Shown: positions 25,107-34,561 of the stretch, one piece after another | How positions within the stretch are numbered: the first letter of the stretch is position 1 | How the letters are laid out: each line of letters begins with the position of its first letter | NCBI GenBank assembly: GCA_002402175.1 | Contig: NVVJ01000004.1 | Location: 48,673 to 99,103 of the forward strand | From: SAR86 cluster bacterium | Lineage (GTDB): Bacteria > Pseudomonadota > Gammaproteobacteria > Pseudomonadales > Pseudohongiellaceae | Direction: 5' to 3' | DNA length: 50,431 nt | Made by a program: the position numbers and the translations under genes | The notes under the pieces: model-generated | What the model was told of the DNA's origin: nothing | The model's database searches: none | The model's input: only the letters and a program-made list of their open reading frames with translations

Positions 25107-26717
25107 TTACGGTGGGGCTACGCAGCTAAAGTTCGATGCGTCGTCTGTGCTGCCACTGCCGTTGTAGCTGGCTGCTTCTGGATAGGCGCATAGAGGACGA
25201 GTTCTAACCACTTCGCCGTCTATTATTTTCGATGCGATTATTGTTTCAGGCGCGATTCCTCGTTCTACCCAATTCTCTAATGCGGTTAGCGCGTCGAAAC
25301 TATCCGGTCCGGGGCCACCACGGCAATGGGCCATGCCGGGCACCATAAACAGGCGATAAAAATCCTGGGTCTGGCTAAGGGCGCTTTGCCAGTTAATTGC
25401 TTTTGTATCGTCAGCGATTACATCAATTACACGTTCGTAATAATTAATTGAAGCTACAGGTGAAATGTCCGGGTCACTCCAGCCGTGATACACAATGAGT
25501 TTGGCGCCATTATCTCGTAGTGGGCGCAAATCTGGATCATTGGAGTCTACCGCTGAGCCTACTTTCTCCAGTGCATACTCAAGATCTTTATCGAAATCAA
25601 AGCTACGAAAATCCCAATCTGCATCATTAAATACAAACCAGCGAAAAAAACCTTCACCACCACGCCAGTGTAGAGAATTATAAGGCTCTGCGCCTGTTAC
25701 CCAGGTAGACCAGCTACCACGATAGGCTTCGCCGCCGGGCACTAGCCCTGGATAGATTAATTCACCTGCAGAGTTGTTAACGCCTGACCAGATTTTCTCA
25801 ACTGCGGTTACCTGCTTGGGAGTTAGGCAGGAGTTGTTATCAGTGCCAACAGGGCAGGTAAGCGTTGCGGGTTCAAAATTACAGGCAAGTGGGTTTTGTA
25901 ATATGCCATCTTCAATGCCATCGAGTGTATCGCAGGCGGCATTCACCGCATTGCCTAGTGCTGGCAATTTGGCGGGAGGAATATAAGCCTCTTCGTCGGC
26001 CAGCATTGCCAGTGAATACCATAGATGGGCGCCAGCATAAAAACGTGTCCAGTTGTTTGCGGGATCGCCAGCGATAATTCCATCGAAGTCATCGGGGTAG
26101 CGCTGGGCTTCCATAAGCCCTTGCTGGCCGCCTTTGGAACAGCCCACATAATAGGAATAGTCTGGAGGCGATTGATAAAAAGCCTCAGTCACCTGCTTGG
26201 CGTTAACTGTGGTGAGGTGAAGTGCGCGATGACCGAAGTCCTCGATAAGGTCTTGTCTGCCTGAAGCCCAGGAAGCATCGAATGGTATTGGCCCGGCCAC
26301 ATGGCCTGTGTCTGTGCTTGCCGTCGCGTAGCCTCGGCGCAGCGCATTTGCCATAGCCGAATAGCTTATGGTGCCAGCCATGCCACCGTTGCCAACGCTT
26401 TGATAGTTACCATTCCAGGAAGACAAGGGAAGCCATACTTCAAAATTTACCGCAGGTGTGGTCATGCCAACGATACGACAGAAAGGCGGTGTGGCGATGG
26501 ATTCATCAGATCCCGGTGGTATGAATGAATCCCGGTACACGATTTCTGTCAGAGAAATTTTTGTATCAGGAATAACGAGACTGCCAAGTTGTCGGCAGGA
26601 TTCAGCGGCGTCAAAATTAATCTGAGCGATTGATTGCGCTACTGACTGTGTGAATGAGGTAGTTGAGATCAGGTAAAGTAAGCTGCAAGCAGCCAGGTAG
26701 CGAGTTTTGAATTTCAT
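25107..26717 (-). CDS. Tannase/feruloyl esterase family hydrolase, exported
   Basis: Secreted alpha/beta hydrolase that cleaves galloyl, feruloyl or similar aromatic esters from plant or algal polymers. Its 536 residues include a signal peptide (about 1-28). The characteristic CS-D-HC arrangement is visible: Cys193-Ser194 in GCSKGG (nucleophile), an Asp in YHGWSDPDISP and His-Cys in PGMAHCRGG, with the two Cys expected to form a disulfide holding Ser and His together. The lid domain between about 230 and 400 has further Cys pairs. It is monocistronic and convergent with the sugar dehydrogenase-like gene. Confidence 0.92.
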   Translation of the reverse strand: MKFKTRYLAACSLLYLISTTSFTQSVAQSIAQINFDAAESCRQLGSLVIPDTKISLTEIVYRDSFIPPGSDESIATPPFCRIVGMTTPAVNFEVWLPLSSWNGNYQSVGNGGMAGTISYSAMANALRRGYATASTDTGHVAGPIPFDASWASGRQDLIEDFGHRALHLTTVNAKQVTEAFYQSPPDYSYYVGCSKGGQQGLMEAQRYPDDFDGIIAGDPANNWTRFYAGAHLWYSLAMLADEEAYIPPAKLPALGNAVNAACDTLDGIEDGILQNPLACNFEPATLTCPVGTDNNSCLTPKQVTAVEKIWSGVNNSAGELIYPGLVPGGEAYRGSWSTWVTGAEPYNSLHWRGGEGFFRWFVFNDADWDFRSFDFDKDLEYALEKVGSAVDSNDPDLRPLRDNGAKLIVYHGWSDPDISPVASINYYERVIDVIADDTKAINWQSALSQTQDFYRLFMVPGMAHCRGGPGPDSFDALTALENWVERGIAPETIIASKIIDGEVVRTRPLCAYPEAASYNGSGSTDDASNFSCVAPP

Positions 26718-26881
26718 TATTCGAGTCTCTTGTTGTTTTTGTTCCCCAATATGAGCTTTAAGAATAGCAGTAGTTAAAGGTCAAAGGAAAAGTTAACAGT
26801 AATTGTACTCAGAGCGTTAGTTTCTGCTATTTTGCGTCACTATTGGAGAAAAACAGTAGAAAAACGAGTAGGAGAAAATAG

Positions 26882-28357
26882 GTGAATCACTTCGATGTTG
26901 TAATTGTAGGGGCTGGCTTATCTGGCATTGGTGCGGCTTATCACTTGCAGGACAAATGTCCTGGCAAAACCTTTGCCATTCTTGAGGGGCGTGAGGCAAT
27001 TGGTGGTACCTGGGATTTGTTCCGTTACCCCGGTATTCGATCCGATAGCGACATGCACACCCTCGGCTACAATTTTAAACCCTGGATTGATGCAAAGGCC
27101 ATTGCCGATGGGCCGTCTATTCGAAAATATGTCAATGAAACAGCCGACGAAAATAATATTAGACAGCATATTCGTTTCAATCGCCGAGTAACGTCTGCGT
27201 CCTGGTCGACGAAAACGGCTCTCTGGACGGTACAGGTTGAGCTTGTAGATAGCTCAGAAACTATGGAGTATTCCTGCAACTTTCTATTTATGTGTGGCGG
27301 ATACTACAACTACGACGAAGGGTACACGCCAGAATTCAAATCGGCCGATGCCTTCAAAGGTGTTGTTATTCACCCTCAGTTTTGGCCGGAAGATTTTGAA
27401 TATAAAGGCAAACGTGTAATCGTTATCGGTTCAGGCGCAACAGCAATGACCCTTGTTCCAGCTATGGCCGAGGGAGGTGCGCAAGTTACTATGTTGCAAA
27501 GGTCTCCAACCTATGTTGTTTCACGTCCAGCCCAGGACAAAATTGCCAATGTATTACGCAAATTTTTGCCAGAATCCTGGGCTTATGCAATAACCCGATT
27601 CAAGAACATTCAGTTAGGAAATATATTCTTGCGCCGGGCTTTGGCGAAGCCAGAAAAAACCAAAGACATGCTGCTTAAAATGGTACGTAAGGCCATGCCT
27701 GATATTGATGTGGATACTCATTTTACTCCAAGCTACAACCCATGGGATCAACGATTGTGTTTGATTCCTGATGACGACCTCTACAATGTAATTAACAAAG
27801 GTTTAGCGAAAGTAGTGACTAATCATATTGATTGTTTTACTGAAAAAGGTATTAGATTGGTTTCGGGAGAAGAACTTGAAGCCGACATTATTGTCACTGC
27901 AACTGGCCTGAAGTTATCGGTTGCGAACGGGCTGAAGCTTTATGTTGATGGCGAGACAGTTAATATTCCTGAGACAGTTTCCTATAAAGGTATGATGTAC
28001 TCCGGGGTTCCAAATCTGGTTCAGACTTTTGGTTACATCAATGCTTCCTGGACATTACGTGCAGATATGATTGCGCAGTACAGCTGTCAATTATTGAATC
28101 ACATGGACTCTCTTGGGTTGCGTCAATGCACACCAATAATTGGAGAGCGAGATAAAGATATGGAACTGCGACCTTGGATCAGTGATTTTACTTCGGGCTA
28201 TATGCAGCGAATGATGCACCTGCTCCCTAAGCAAGGAGAAGGGCCGTGGGAGAATATCCAGAACTATGCTCGGGATAAGAAGCAGCAATTTGAAGCTCCG
28301 TTAGATGACGGTGCAATGCAGTTCACCAACCCCGTAAAAGAAACAAAGGCGGCATGA
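26882..28357 (+). CDS. FAD-dependent Baeyer-Villiger-type monooxygenase (EthA-like)
   Basis: Class B flavin monooxygenase that inserts oxygen next to a ketone or oxidises sulfur, using FAD and NADPH. The sequence has an FAD-binding GAGLSG (10-15), GGTWDLFRYPGIRSDSD, the full type I BVMO fingerprint FKGVVIHPQFWP (158-169), a second Rossmann motif VIGSGATAMT (181-190), and ATGLKLS near residue 340. The 491-residue length and the HPQFWPEDFEYKGKRVI segment match the EthA subgroup. It starts with GTG, preceded by AGGAG at 8 bases. It sits alone; the remnant of a YoeB toxin lies downstream. Confidence 0.92.
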   Translation: MNHFDVVIVGAGLSGIGAAYHLQDKCPGKTFAILEGREAIGGTWDLFRYPGIRSDSDMHTLGYNFKPWIDAKAIADGPSIRKYVNETADENNIRQHIRFNRRVTSASWSTKTALWTVQVELVDSSETMEYSCNFLFMCGGYYNYDEGYTPEFKSADAFKGVVIHPQFWPEDFEYKGKRVIVIGSGATAMTLVPAMAEGGAQVTMLQRSPTYVVSRPAQDKIANVLRKFLPESWAYAITRFKNIQLGNIFLRRALAKPEKTKDMLLKMVRKAMPDIDVDTHFTPSYNPWDQRLCLIPDDDLYNVINKGLAKVVTNHIDCFTEKGIRLVSGEELEADIIVTATGLKLSVANGLKLYVDGETVNIPETVSYKGMMYSGVPNLVQTFGYINASWTLRADMIAQYSCQLLNHMDSLGLRQCTPIIGERDKDMELRPWISDFTSGYMQRMMHLLPKQGEGPWENIQNYARDKKQQFEAPLDDGAMQFTNPVKETKAA

Positions 28358-28442
28358 GGAAAAGGAAAGAAGGAAAAAGGGTGAAGAAAAAAAGAAAATG
28401 GCTCAAAGCTTGCTTCGCTCTCTTTGCGCGACCGCTATGCAC

Positions 28443-28565
28443 TTAATAATGATATCGAAGTTGAGCGATAAGAATAGAATCGTCTTTTACCGCATAGACG
28501 ATCCGATGAGCTTCATCAATACGCGGTGACCAGTACCCGGATAGTGCATGCTTTAGAGGTTCAGG
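28443..28565 (-). pseudogene. YoeB-family mRNA-interferase toxin, C-terminal remnant
   Basis: Translating leftward from 28565 gives 40 codons that align end to end with the last 40 residues of E. coli YoeB. They start at PEPLKH, include YWSPRI and HRIVYAVKDDS, and finish with RYHY and a TAA stop. Residues equivalent to the catalytic Glu46, Arg65 and His83 are all retained. The frame is closed by a TAA two codons upstream and contains no start codon, and the N-terminal 44 residues are not found in any frame nearby. No YefM-type antitoxin is seen. It is a decayed toxin-antitoxin locus. Confidence 0.8.
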
Positions 28566-28626
28566 CCATTATCAACTGCAATCAACTAATTCGGGCATAG
28601 TTAAAAGGGAAAAAATTGCATGGAGC

Positions 28627-29388
28627 TCATTGGTAATTGTGTGAAAGCGGTTTCTCAGTCCAGTGATGCGCAGCTGTCACCCGGCTAGGCCATTGCTTTA
28701 TAGCGAGTAGAGTGAGTTCGACGTCACTCCTGATGGCCAGTTTCTCGAATATTCGGTAGCGGTAGCTATAGACCGTTTTCGGGCTTAGATTCAGATTGGT
28801 CGAAATCTGGCTGACTTTCTTCCCCTCAGTCAACATGTGCGATATCTGCAGCTCTCTTTGAGATAACTTGTCGAACAAGCCGCCAGCCTCTTCACCGCAG
28901 GGGTTAGCTGCTAGGCATTTCGCTACACTCGCTGTGACATAACGACCCCCAGCGGCAACCGTACGGACAGACTCCAGTAGCTCCTCGACCGATATGCTTT
29001 TGGTGATGAATCCACGTGCGCCTGAGCGCAACATCTGTGTGGGAATTATGCCGCTGCCCTCTGCAGACATTGCCATAATTTTGCAGTTGGGCGAGTGATG
29101 CATTATTGCGCACGATATCTCAGTGCCACCTAGAGCTGGCATGCGTGCATCCAGCAGAATGATGTCGGGCATTTGAAAAGAAGAGGAGTTGAAACAGGCG
29201 CCTCCCTGTAAACCCGTACTGTTAGATCTGGCGCCTGAGAGATATTCTAAAACGGCTTCGCCACTGCTCAGCTGGCCGACGATTTCGATATCCGGTGCAT
29301 CATTCAACAGTCTGGCCATACCCTCCCGAATTAATACATGGTCATCAACTACTAGGATCGATATTTTCTTAAGAGGAACTATTTGCAA
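28627..29388 (-). CDS. LuxR/NarL-family response regulator of GacA/UvrY type with an insertion
   Basis: DNA-binding response regulator. The receiver has acidic Asp15-Asp16 (VVDDHVLIREGMARLL), the phospho-acceptor Asp80 (LLDARMPALGG) and Lys in TKSISVEELL. The C-terminal helix-turn-helix, LSQRELQISHMLTEGKKVSQ and LSPKTVYSYRYRIFEKL, is very close to GacA/UvrY, regulators of small RNAs in the Csr/Rsm pathway. Unlike GacA (about 215 residues), there are roughly 20 extra Ser/Gly-rich residues (about 52-73) between helix 2 and strand 3, moving the Asp from about 54 to 80. It is not followed by uvrC, so it is a paralogue. It is divergent from the large sigma-54 activator. Confidence 0.88.
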   Translation of the reverse strand: MQIVPLKKISILVVDDHVLIREGMARLLNDAPDIEIVGQLSSGEAVLEYLSGARSNSTGLQGGACFNSSSFQMPDIILLDARMPALGGTEISCAIMHHSPNCKIMAMSAEGSGIIPTQMLRSGARGFITKSISVEELLESVRTVAAGGRYVTASVAKCLAANPCGEEAGGLFDKLSQRELQISHMLTEGKKVSQISTNLNLSPKTVYSYRYRIFEKLAIRSDVELTLLAIKQWPSRVTAAHHWTEKPLSHNYQ

Positions 29389-29507
29389 TTTTTGACACCT
29401 TATTTTTATAGCTGCAAGTAACTGAGCTCAATTTTTTGAAGAGGGATTTCCGCTAGTACTGTGTAACTTAGTACTGCATGCTTCACGCCAAGAATCTAAA
29501 TACAGCG

Positions 29508-29535
29508 GAAATAATTAATTATTATTAATTATTTC
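29508..29535. promoter_or_regulatory. Perfect A/T-rich palindrome, possible operator
   Basis: GAAATAATTAAT and ATTAATTATTTC are exact reverse complements separated by TATT. The low GC content and lack of a T tract make a terminator unlikely; it looks like a protein-binding site or a bent-DNA element. Confidence 0.5.
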
Positions 29536-29559
29536 AAGGGGTTGGAGAGATATCCCTTG

Positions 29560-29576
29560 CTGGCAGGGAAATAGCG
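29560..29576 (+). promoter_or_regulatory. Possible sigma-54 promoter upstream of the large activator gene
   Basis: CTGGCAGGGAAATAGCG matches the sigma-54 consensus at 11 of 14 defined positions with correct GG-to-GC spacing. It lies 300 bases before the start codon, which would leave a long leader. Autoregulation by the encoded activator is possible but unproven. Confidence 0.4.
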
Positions 29577-29592
29577 AGATGCGCTAATTCTG

Positions 29593-29622
29593 CGAAATAT
29601 CGTGTGTGCTCACGAAATATCG
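29593..29622 (+). promoter_or_regulatory. Two-copy direct repeat CGAAATATCG, 20 bp apart
   Basis: The decamer CGAAATATCG occurs at 29593-29602 and 29613-29622, spaced by two helical turns, just downstream of the sigma-54-like site. Helical phasing is what tandem regulator sites usually show, including sites for LuxR-type response regulators. Confidence 0.45.
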
Positions 29623-29878
29623 CCGCCAATATTACGGGGTTGTGTTACCTTACAGAGGTGAAAAGTCTTGCTTAAACATTAATTTGAAGATGAATAGCGT
29701 TTATTCGAGATCTTAATTCAAGCTGATTGTTGGCACATGAAGCCTGGTAGCGTAGCCGTGCTACCTCTGAAAGTACATTGACATGACGTGAGGAATTTTG
29801 ACTCATGACTAGAATTCGACCCTCTTTAGTATGGCGTGCCGCACGACCAGCCAGAAGCATAGGCAGAGGAGACCTGCC

Positions 29879-32800
29879 ATGATCTGGTACTCGTCGATTA
29901 CGATGACAGTTATGGACGTGGCGATTTTAATTACACTCGCCGTTATCGGTATTACCGCGATAAAGCGTGGCGTTTTTCAATTACCCGATCGTTCCAAAAA
30001 GGCAGCAGTCCTTATTTTCTCTGGTCTGGCAACCATTGCACTATTGGCTGTTATCGACTTAGTCGCTAGGCTGGTCCTGCCGGCGCAACCCGATGAGTTA
30101 AACGCTATTGCGGGCGTGTCTGATTTTCTGGTAAACCTTTACTTTACGGGAGTATTTTTCGCCTTTCTATTTATCGGTATCGGACTTCTGCTAGGTATAA
30201 GATTGATCGATCGATATGAAATTACTCTCGCTGAAAGTGAGTCCCGCTATCGAACGATAGTGGAGGATCAAACTGATCTAATTGTTCGTTGGAATATTGA
30301 TGGAATCAGAACCTGGGTAAACGATGCCTATTGCGAATATTTTCAGCATCCCAGGGAAGAATTGCTGGGCACGAGCTTCTTTCCTCAAATACCGGAGATT
30401 GTCCGTAAAGAATATCTGGCTAAATTTAGAGCCCTGACACCAGAAGCCTCGACCATAACTGGAGAAAATATAGTCTTCTTGCCAGACGGCTCCCAGAGAT
30501 GGCAGGAATGGACCCACCATGTCATCTTCGATAGAGACGGAAAGCATATCGAGTGCCAATCTGTAGGCCGTGACATCACTGTTCGCAAAACGGCAGAGTC
30601 CGCCCTCATGGAGAGCGAGATTCGATATCGGAACCTCATAGAGAATACAGCAGACTGGGTGTGGCAGATTGATCTCCAGGGAAACAACACCTATACGAAC
30701 AATCAATTGGAAGTAATCCTTGGTTATAGCAAAGAGGAATTATCCAGTATCCCACCGAAAGATACATTTCACCCCGATGACTTTGAAGGAGTAAAAGTTC
30801 AATTATCAAGTGCGGACGCCAAGGAACATGGCTGGAAGCATATGCTGTTTAGGATGCTGCACAAGGATGGCAGCTACCGATACCTAGATAGCAATGCATT
30901 GCCCCGATTAGACTCATCTGGAGCGCTGATTGGATTCAGTGGAATTAACCGAGATGTAACGTTCAAGACTTTGTTGGCTGAAGCTACTACTGATCTACTT
31001 GCCGCAAATCTGGGAAGCCCGCAGATTGATGAAGTGCTGCGCAAATTTGCTGAGTACTTTAATGTCGATCGCTTTGAGTTGTGGTGGAGAGACTGGTCCG
31101 GTGAGACAACTACGCTGACTTATGCCTGGACGAGAGCAGGTCTGAAAACGACTTCTTCAGTACTTAAGCTTTCAGAAATGCCCTTGGTGGCAACTGAGAT
31201 AGCGGATAATAAAATTATTCATGTAGCTGATACCCATGAGCTATCCCCAGAAGCCATCGGCAAGGCGTCGATTGTAGGTTCAACTGGAAGTAGAGCATTC
31301 GCACTGTTTCCATTGAGAATTAGCGAAGGACAAGAGCGAATCGGTTCTGGCAGAGTTATTATGTATGAATCGGTGCGGAACTGGACTGAAGAAGAGATCA
31401 ATGAGTTGCAACTGGCATTTAACGTGATCGCCACTGCTGAGGCTCGAATGCGGACCAGAACCGAACTTCAGGAACGCGAACAGTTCCACGCTCTCGTTGC
31501 CGATGTTTCCACAGATCTCCTTAAAGTGTCGGTCGATGATTCATCGCTTACGCAAGCCTTACAGCGATTCGCAATGCACTTTGAGCTTGACAGTCTAAGT
31601 TACTGGAGGTTCGACAAGGCGAGCAAATCAGCCAGCAGAAGCTGTACGTGGCTACTCGAAGGTTCCAATCCTGGACCCTCTGTCTTTAAGCTGGGAAGTC
31701 TACCGCAGTATGAGGCTCCGGTGTTGACTGGGGAAGTGGTGCGAGTCTGGGATGCTAGCAAGCTGCCTCCAGAGTCCAGCGCCGAGAGAGCGTTGTGCGA
31801 ATTGATGGGTATTACCGCTTCATTGTCTGTGCCAGTGGAGCTGGGTGCTGAGCAGAATCACGTTGGCTGTGGTGTCGCTTTGAAATTTAAAGGAACAAGA
31901 GACTGGCCCGATCAGGAAGTCGAGGACTTGCAGCTAGTATTCAATGTCATCGCGATCGGTGAAGCTAGGTTACTGGCCAGAACCGAACGCGAGGATCGCG
32001 AACGTTTCCACGCTCTCGTTGCCGATATCTCCACTGATCTTCTTAAAGTGTCGGTCGATGATTCATCGCTTACGCAAGCTTTACACCGATTCGCCACGCA
32101 CTTCAACGTCGGTAGTTTGAGTTGCTGGTGGTTCGACGAGGCTCGCGAATCAGCCCGGAGAAGCTGTAGCTGGACTCAGAAAGGGTTCAATCCTGGGCCT
32201 TCCGTCTTCGGTCTGGGTAACCTGCCCTATTACTGGGCTACGACGCTGGCTGGGGAAGTGGTGAGAGTCTCGGATGCTAATGAGCTCCCTTCAGATTGCA
32301 GTGCTGAGAGAGCGTTGCACAAGTCGCTGGGTGTGACAGCAGCATTGTTCGTGCCAATGAGCCTGAGCGCCGAGCGGGATAACATTGGCAGTGGTGTCGC
32401 TCTAGCATATGGTGGCACAAGAGACTGGACCGACCAGGAGACAAAGGACTTACAGCTAGCATTCAATGTCATAGCAATCGCTGAAGCTCGAAAGCAAACC
32501 GAGACTGAGCTTCAGGGCCGTGAAAGATTTCAAACATTTCTCGCCGATATTTCCACAAACCTGCTTGAGGCACATCAAGATAAAATTGGCGAAATGATAG
32601 ACAGTGGCTTAAAGCAAATTGCCCAGGAGTATGGCCTCGATAGGGCCAGCCTTTGGCATTTTGAAGATAATATGCGCAAGGTTCGGCGCGTGCATCACTG
32701 GTCATTCTCAGGTGGGGAATTGCCGATTGGAGATGTGATCGAATTGGATTCAATTCCCTGGACAGCCGCGCGATTGCTTTCCGGGAAAGATATCCAGCTA

Positions 32801-34492
32801 GATACTATCGAAGGTATTCCCGAAGAGTTTGAAGGAGACAGGTCTTCCTTCGAAGCACACGGTGCCAAATCTTCGCTAGGACTACCGCTCGTAGTTGATG
32901 AACAACAAGTAGGAGCGGGTATATTCGCTACTGTGCAGCAGGAGCGTTCCTGGCCGGAAAAAACCAAAAGCGAACTCCGGTTGTTGGTAGAGGTGCTCAT
33001 GAATGCCTTTTCCAGAGCCAAGTCTAATCAGATTAATCAGCAGCGAGAACGAGACTTGTCCCGTTCCGAATCATTGGCGCATGTGGGTAGCTATTCGTTT
33101 TTTCCAGGCAACGATCCGAATGATTGGCCGCCATTTGGAAAAGCCTATTTTTCAGATGAAATGCAGTTACTGTTTGATTGTTCAAGCGAGGAAGCCTCGT
33201 TTGACGTTTTTATTTCAAGAGTCCATAGGGACGACAATGCACGCGTGCAAGATTCAATTCGAGAATTACTGAAGCAGGGCTCAGTACTTCAACATGAATA
33301 CCGGTTAGTCGGGCCGGATGGCAAAATTATACATGTTGAAGACCGTAGCGAAGTGGACAGGAGCAAAGACGCACCAGAAATAACCAAGGTATTCGGTTCT
33401 CTGAAGGATGTTTCTGAGCGAGTTGTGCGCGAAAATGAACTCAGAGATGCTCTGGAGCAGATAGAGAAGCTGAGAGAAAATCTCGAAGAAGAAAATCTGG
33501 AACTTCGTGATGAAATTAGGTCTGCCCATGGTTTCGATAAGATCATAGGTAACAGCAAGTCACTGCAGCGTTGTCTGGACTTAGTGAAAAAAGTAGCGCC
33601 TACCGATGCCACAGTAATGCTGTTAGGCGAGACTGGATCCGGCAAGGAACTCATCGCGCATGCAGTTCACGATCAGAGTGACCGTAAAGACAGGCGCATG
33701 ATCAGTGTCAATTGTGCAGCCCTTCCTGAATCACTGATCGAGAGTGAACTCTTTGGTCATGAGAAGGGGGCGTTTACTGGGGCCGTGTCGATTCGAAAAG
33801 GCCGCTTCGAACTCGCAGACGGAGGCACGCTCTTTCTCGATGAGATTGGCGAACTTCCTCTGCCGCTTCAGAGTAAGCTGTTACGCGCAATTCAGGAGGG
33901 AGAGTTCGAACGCTTGGGTGGTAGTAAAACTCTGAAAGTTGATGTCCGAATATTGACAGCAACCAATCGTCAGTTGAAAAACATCGTAGACAGAGGAGGA
34001 TTTCGCGCCGATCTGTATTATCGAATAAGTAATTTCCCCATCGAGGTGCCCTCTCTGAGCGAGCGAAAAGACGATATCCCGTTGTTGGCGGAGCACTTCG
34101 TCCGCAAATTTGCTCCCGAGCTGGGGAAAAACATTAAGGCTATCTCAAGTGGAATGTTGCGTTACCTCGTCGAGAGATCCTGGCCTGGAAACATTCGGGA
34201 GCTGGAGGGATTCATCCAGCATGCGTTAATAACCAATGAGGGGGATGTGCTAACTCTTAGCGTACAGAATGAAGAAATTACTCAACCATCCTCTGAACAA
34301 AATGATCCATACGAAGCAAAGGGAGGCACGCTTTCGAGCGTCGAGCATAAACACATAATCAATGTATTGAACCAAACCTCCTGGACAATATCAGGTGATA
34401 AAGGCGCCGCAAAAATACTCGGAGTTCCACCTAGTACGCTTCGTTCTAGAATGAAGAAACTGGGAATAGCGCATCCTGACAAAGTTCCGTGA
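29879..34492 (+). CDS. Membrane-anchored multi-PAS/GAF sigma-54-dependent transcriptional activator
   Basis: A very large one-component regulator of 1537 residues. The start at 29879 is set by a GAGGAGA ribosome-binding site 6 bases upstream; an upstream ATG at 29831 lacks one. Domains: three N-terminal membrane helices (to about 110), two PAS domains (about 120-375), four GAF-like domains in tandem (about 385-1045, the second and third nearly duplicated), a third PAS (about 1060-1185) and a coiled coil rich in Glu and Leu. A complete AAA+ sigma-54 interaction domain follows, with Walker A GETGSGKE (1250-1257), GAFTGA (1297-1302) and LFLDEIGEL. It ends in a Fis-type helix-turn-helix containing [20 protein letters not shown]. 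Intact GAFTGA implies real sigma-54 activation. Signals and targets are unknown. Confidence 0.92.
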   Translation: MIWYSSITMTVMDVAILITLAVIGITAIKRGVFQLPDRSKKAAVLIFSGLATIALLAVIDLVARLVLPAQPDELNAIAGVSDFLVNLYFTGVFFAFLFIGIGLLLGIRLIDRYEITLAESESRYRTIVEDQTDLIVRWNIDGIRTWVNDAYCEYFQHPREELLGTSFFPQIPEIVRKEYLAKFRALTPEASTITGENIVFLPDGSQRWQEWTHHVIFDRDGKHIECQSVGRDITVRKTAESALMESEIRYRNLIENTADWVWQIDLQGNNTYTNNQLEVILGYSKEELSSIPPKDTFHPDDFEGVKVQLSSADAKEHGWKHMLFRMLHKDGSYRYLDSNALPRLDSSGALIGFSGINRDVTFKTLLAEATTDLLAANLGSPQIDEVLRKFAEYFNVDRFELWWRDWSGETTTLTYAWTRAGLKTTSSVLKLSEMPLVATEIADNKIIHVADTHELSPEAIGKASIVGSTGSRAFALFPLRISEGQERIGSGRVIMYESVRNWTEEEINELQLAFNVIATAEARMRTRTELQEREQFHALVADVSTDLLKVSVDDSSLTQALQRFAMHFELDSLSYWRFDKASKSASRSCTWLLEGSNPGPSVFKLGSLPQYEAPVLTGEVVRVWDASKLPPESSAERALCELMGITASLSVPVELGAEQNHVGCGVALKFKGTRDWPDQEVEDLQLVFNVIAIGEARLLARTEREDRERFHALVADISTDLLKVSVDDSSLTQALHRFATHFNVGSLSCWWFDEARESARRSCSWTQKGFNPGPSVFGLGNLPYYWATTLAGEVVRVSDANELPSDCSAERALHKSLGVTAALFVPMSLSAERDNIGSGVALAYGGTRDWTDQETKDLQLAFNVIAIAEARKQTETELQGRERFQTFLADISTNLLEAHQDKIGEMIDSGLKQIAQEYGLDRASLWHFEDNMRKVRRVHHWSFSGGELPIGDVIELDSIPWTAARLLSGKDIQLDTIEGIPEEFEGDRSSFEAHGAKSSLGLPLVVDEQQVGAGIFATVQQERSWPEKTKSELRLLVEVLMNAFSRAKSNQINQQRERDLSRSESLAHVGSYSFFPGNDPNDWPPFGKAYFSDEMQLLFDCSSEEASFDVFISRVHRDDNARVQDSIRELLKQGSVLQHEYRLVGPDGKIIHVEDRSEVDRSKDAPEITKVFGSLKDVSERVVRENELRDALEQIEKLRENLEEENLELRDEIRSAHGFDKIIGNSKSLQRCLDLVKKVAPTDATVMLLGETGSGKELIAHAVHDQSDRKDRRMISVNCAALPESLIESELFGHEKGAFTGAVSIRKGRFELADGGTLFLDEIGELPLPLQSKLLRAIQEGEFERLGGSKTLKVDVRILTATNRQLKNIVDRGGFRADLYYRISNFPIEVPSLSERKDDIPLLAEHFVRKFAPELGKNIKAISSGMLRYLVERSWPGNIRELEGFIQHALITNEGDVLTLSVQNEEITQPSSEQNDPYEAKGGTLSSVEHKHIINVLNQTSWTISGDKGAAKILGVPPSTLRSRMKKLGIAHPDKVP
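31484..32100 (+). repeat. Intragenic duplication: GAF2 and GAF3 of the sigma-54 activator
   Basis: The segments starting at 31484 and 32006 are near-identical, with a 522-bp (174-codon) period. A shared exact run of about 38 bases encodes [14 protein letters not shown] in both. Similarity falls off through the rest of each domain but stays clear at the protein level (for example SAERAL and FNVIAI). This points to domain duplication with recent gene conversion. Confidence 0.75.
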
Positions 34493-34561
34493 TTGAGTAA
34501 ACGCACACGACGGATTCCTAAGGACTGTGACCCTATTTGTTCTACACGTTTACCCGAGCTT

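Larger units (their letters stand above)
29389..29878. other. 490-bp divergent regulatory region between the response regulator and the sigma-54 activator
   Basis: No gene is supported here. The region is A/T-rich in its middle and contains a perfect palindrome (29508-29535), a sigma-54-like site (29560-29576) and a direct repeat (29593-29622), each listed separately. It must carry promoters for both flanking genes. Such a concentration of symmetric sites suggests dense transcriptional control. Confidence 0.6.

Noticed and set aside
28356..28402. Purine-only stretch after the Baeyer-Villiger monooxygenase
   Set aside because: It could form unusual DNA structure, but it lacks mirror symmetry and is more simply low-complexity debris next to the decayed toxin gene.
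29729..29745. TTGGCACATGAAGCCTG as a sigma-54 promoter closer to the large activator gene
   Set aside because: The -24 half is good, but the -12 half (TTGC) is missing at the required spacing.
33289..33654. Open frame of 121 residues antisense to the sigma-54 activator
   Set aside because: It is Ser/Arg-rich, has no ribosome-binding site and lies wholly inside a well-supported domain-coding gene.
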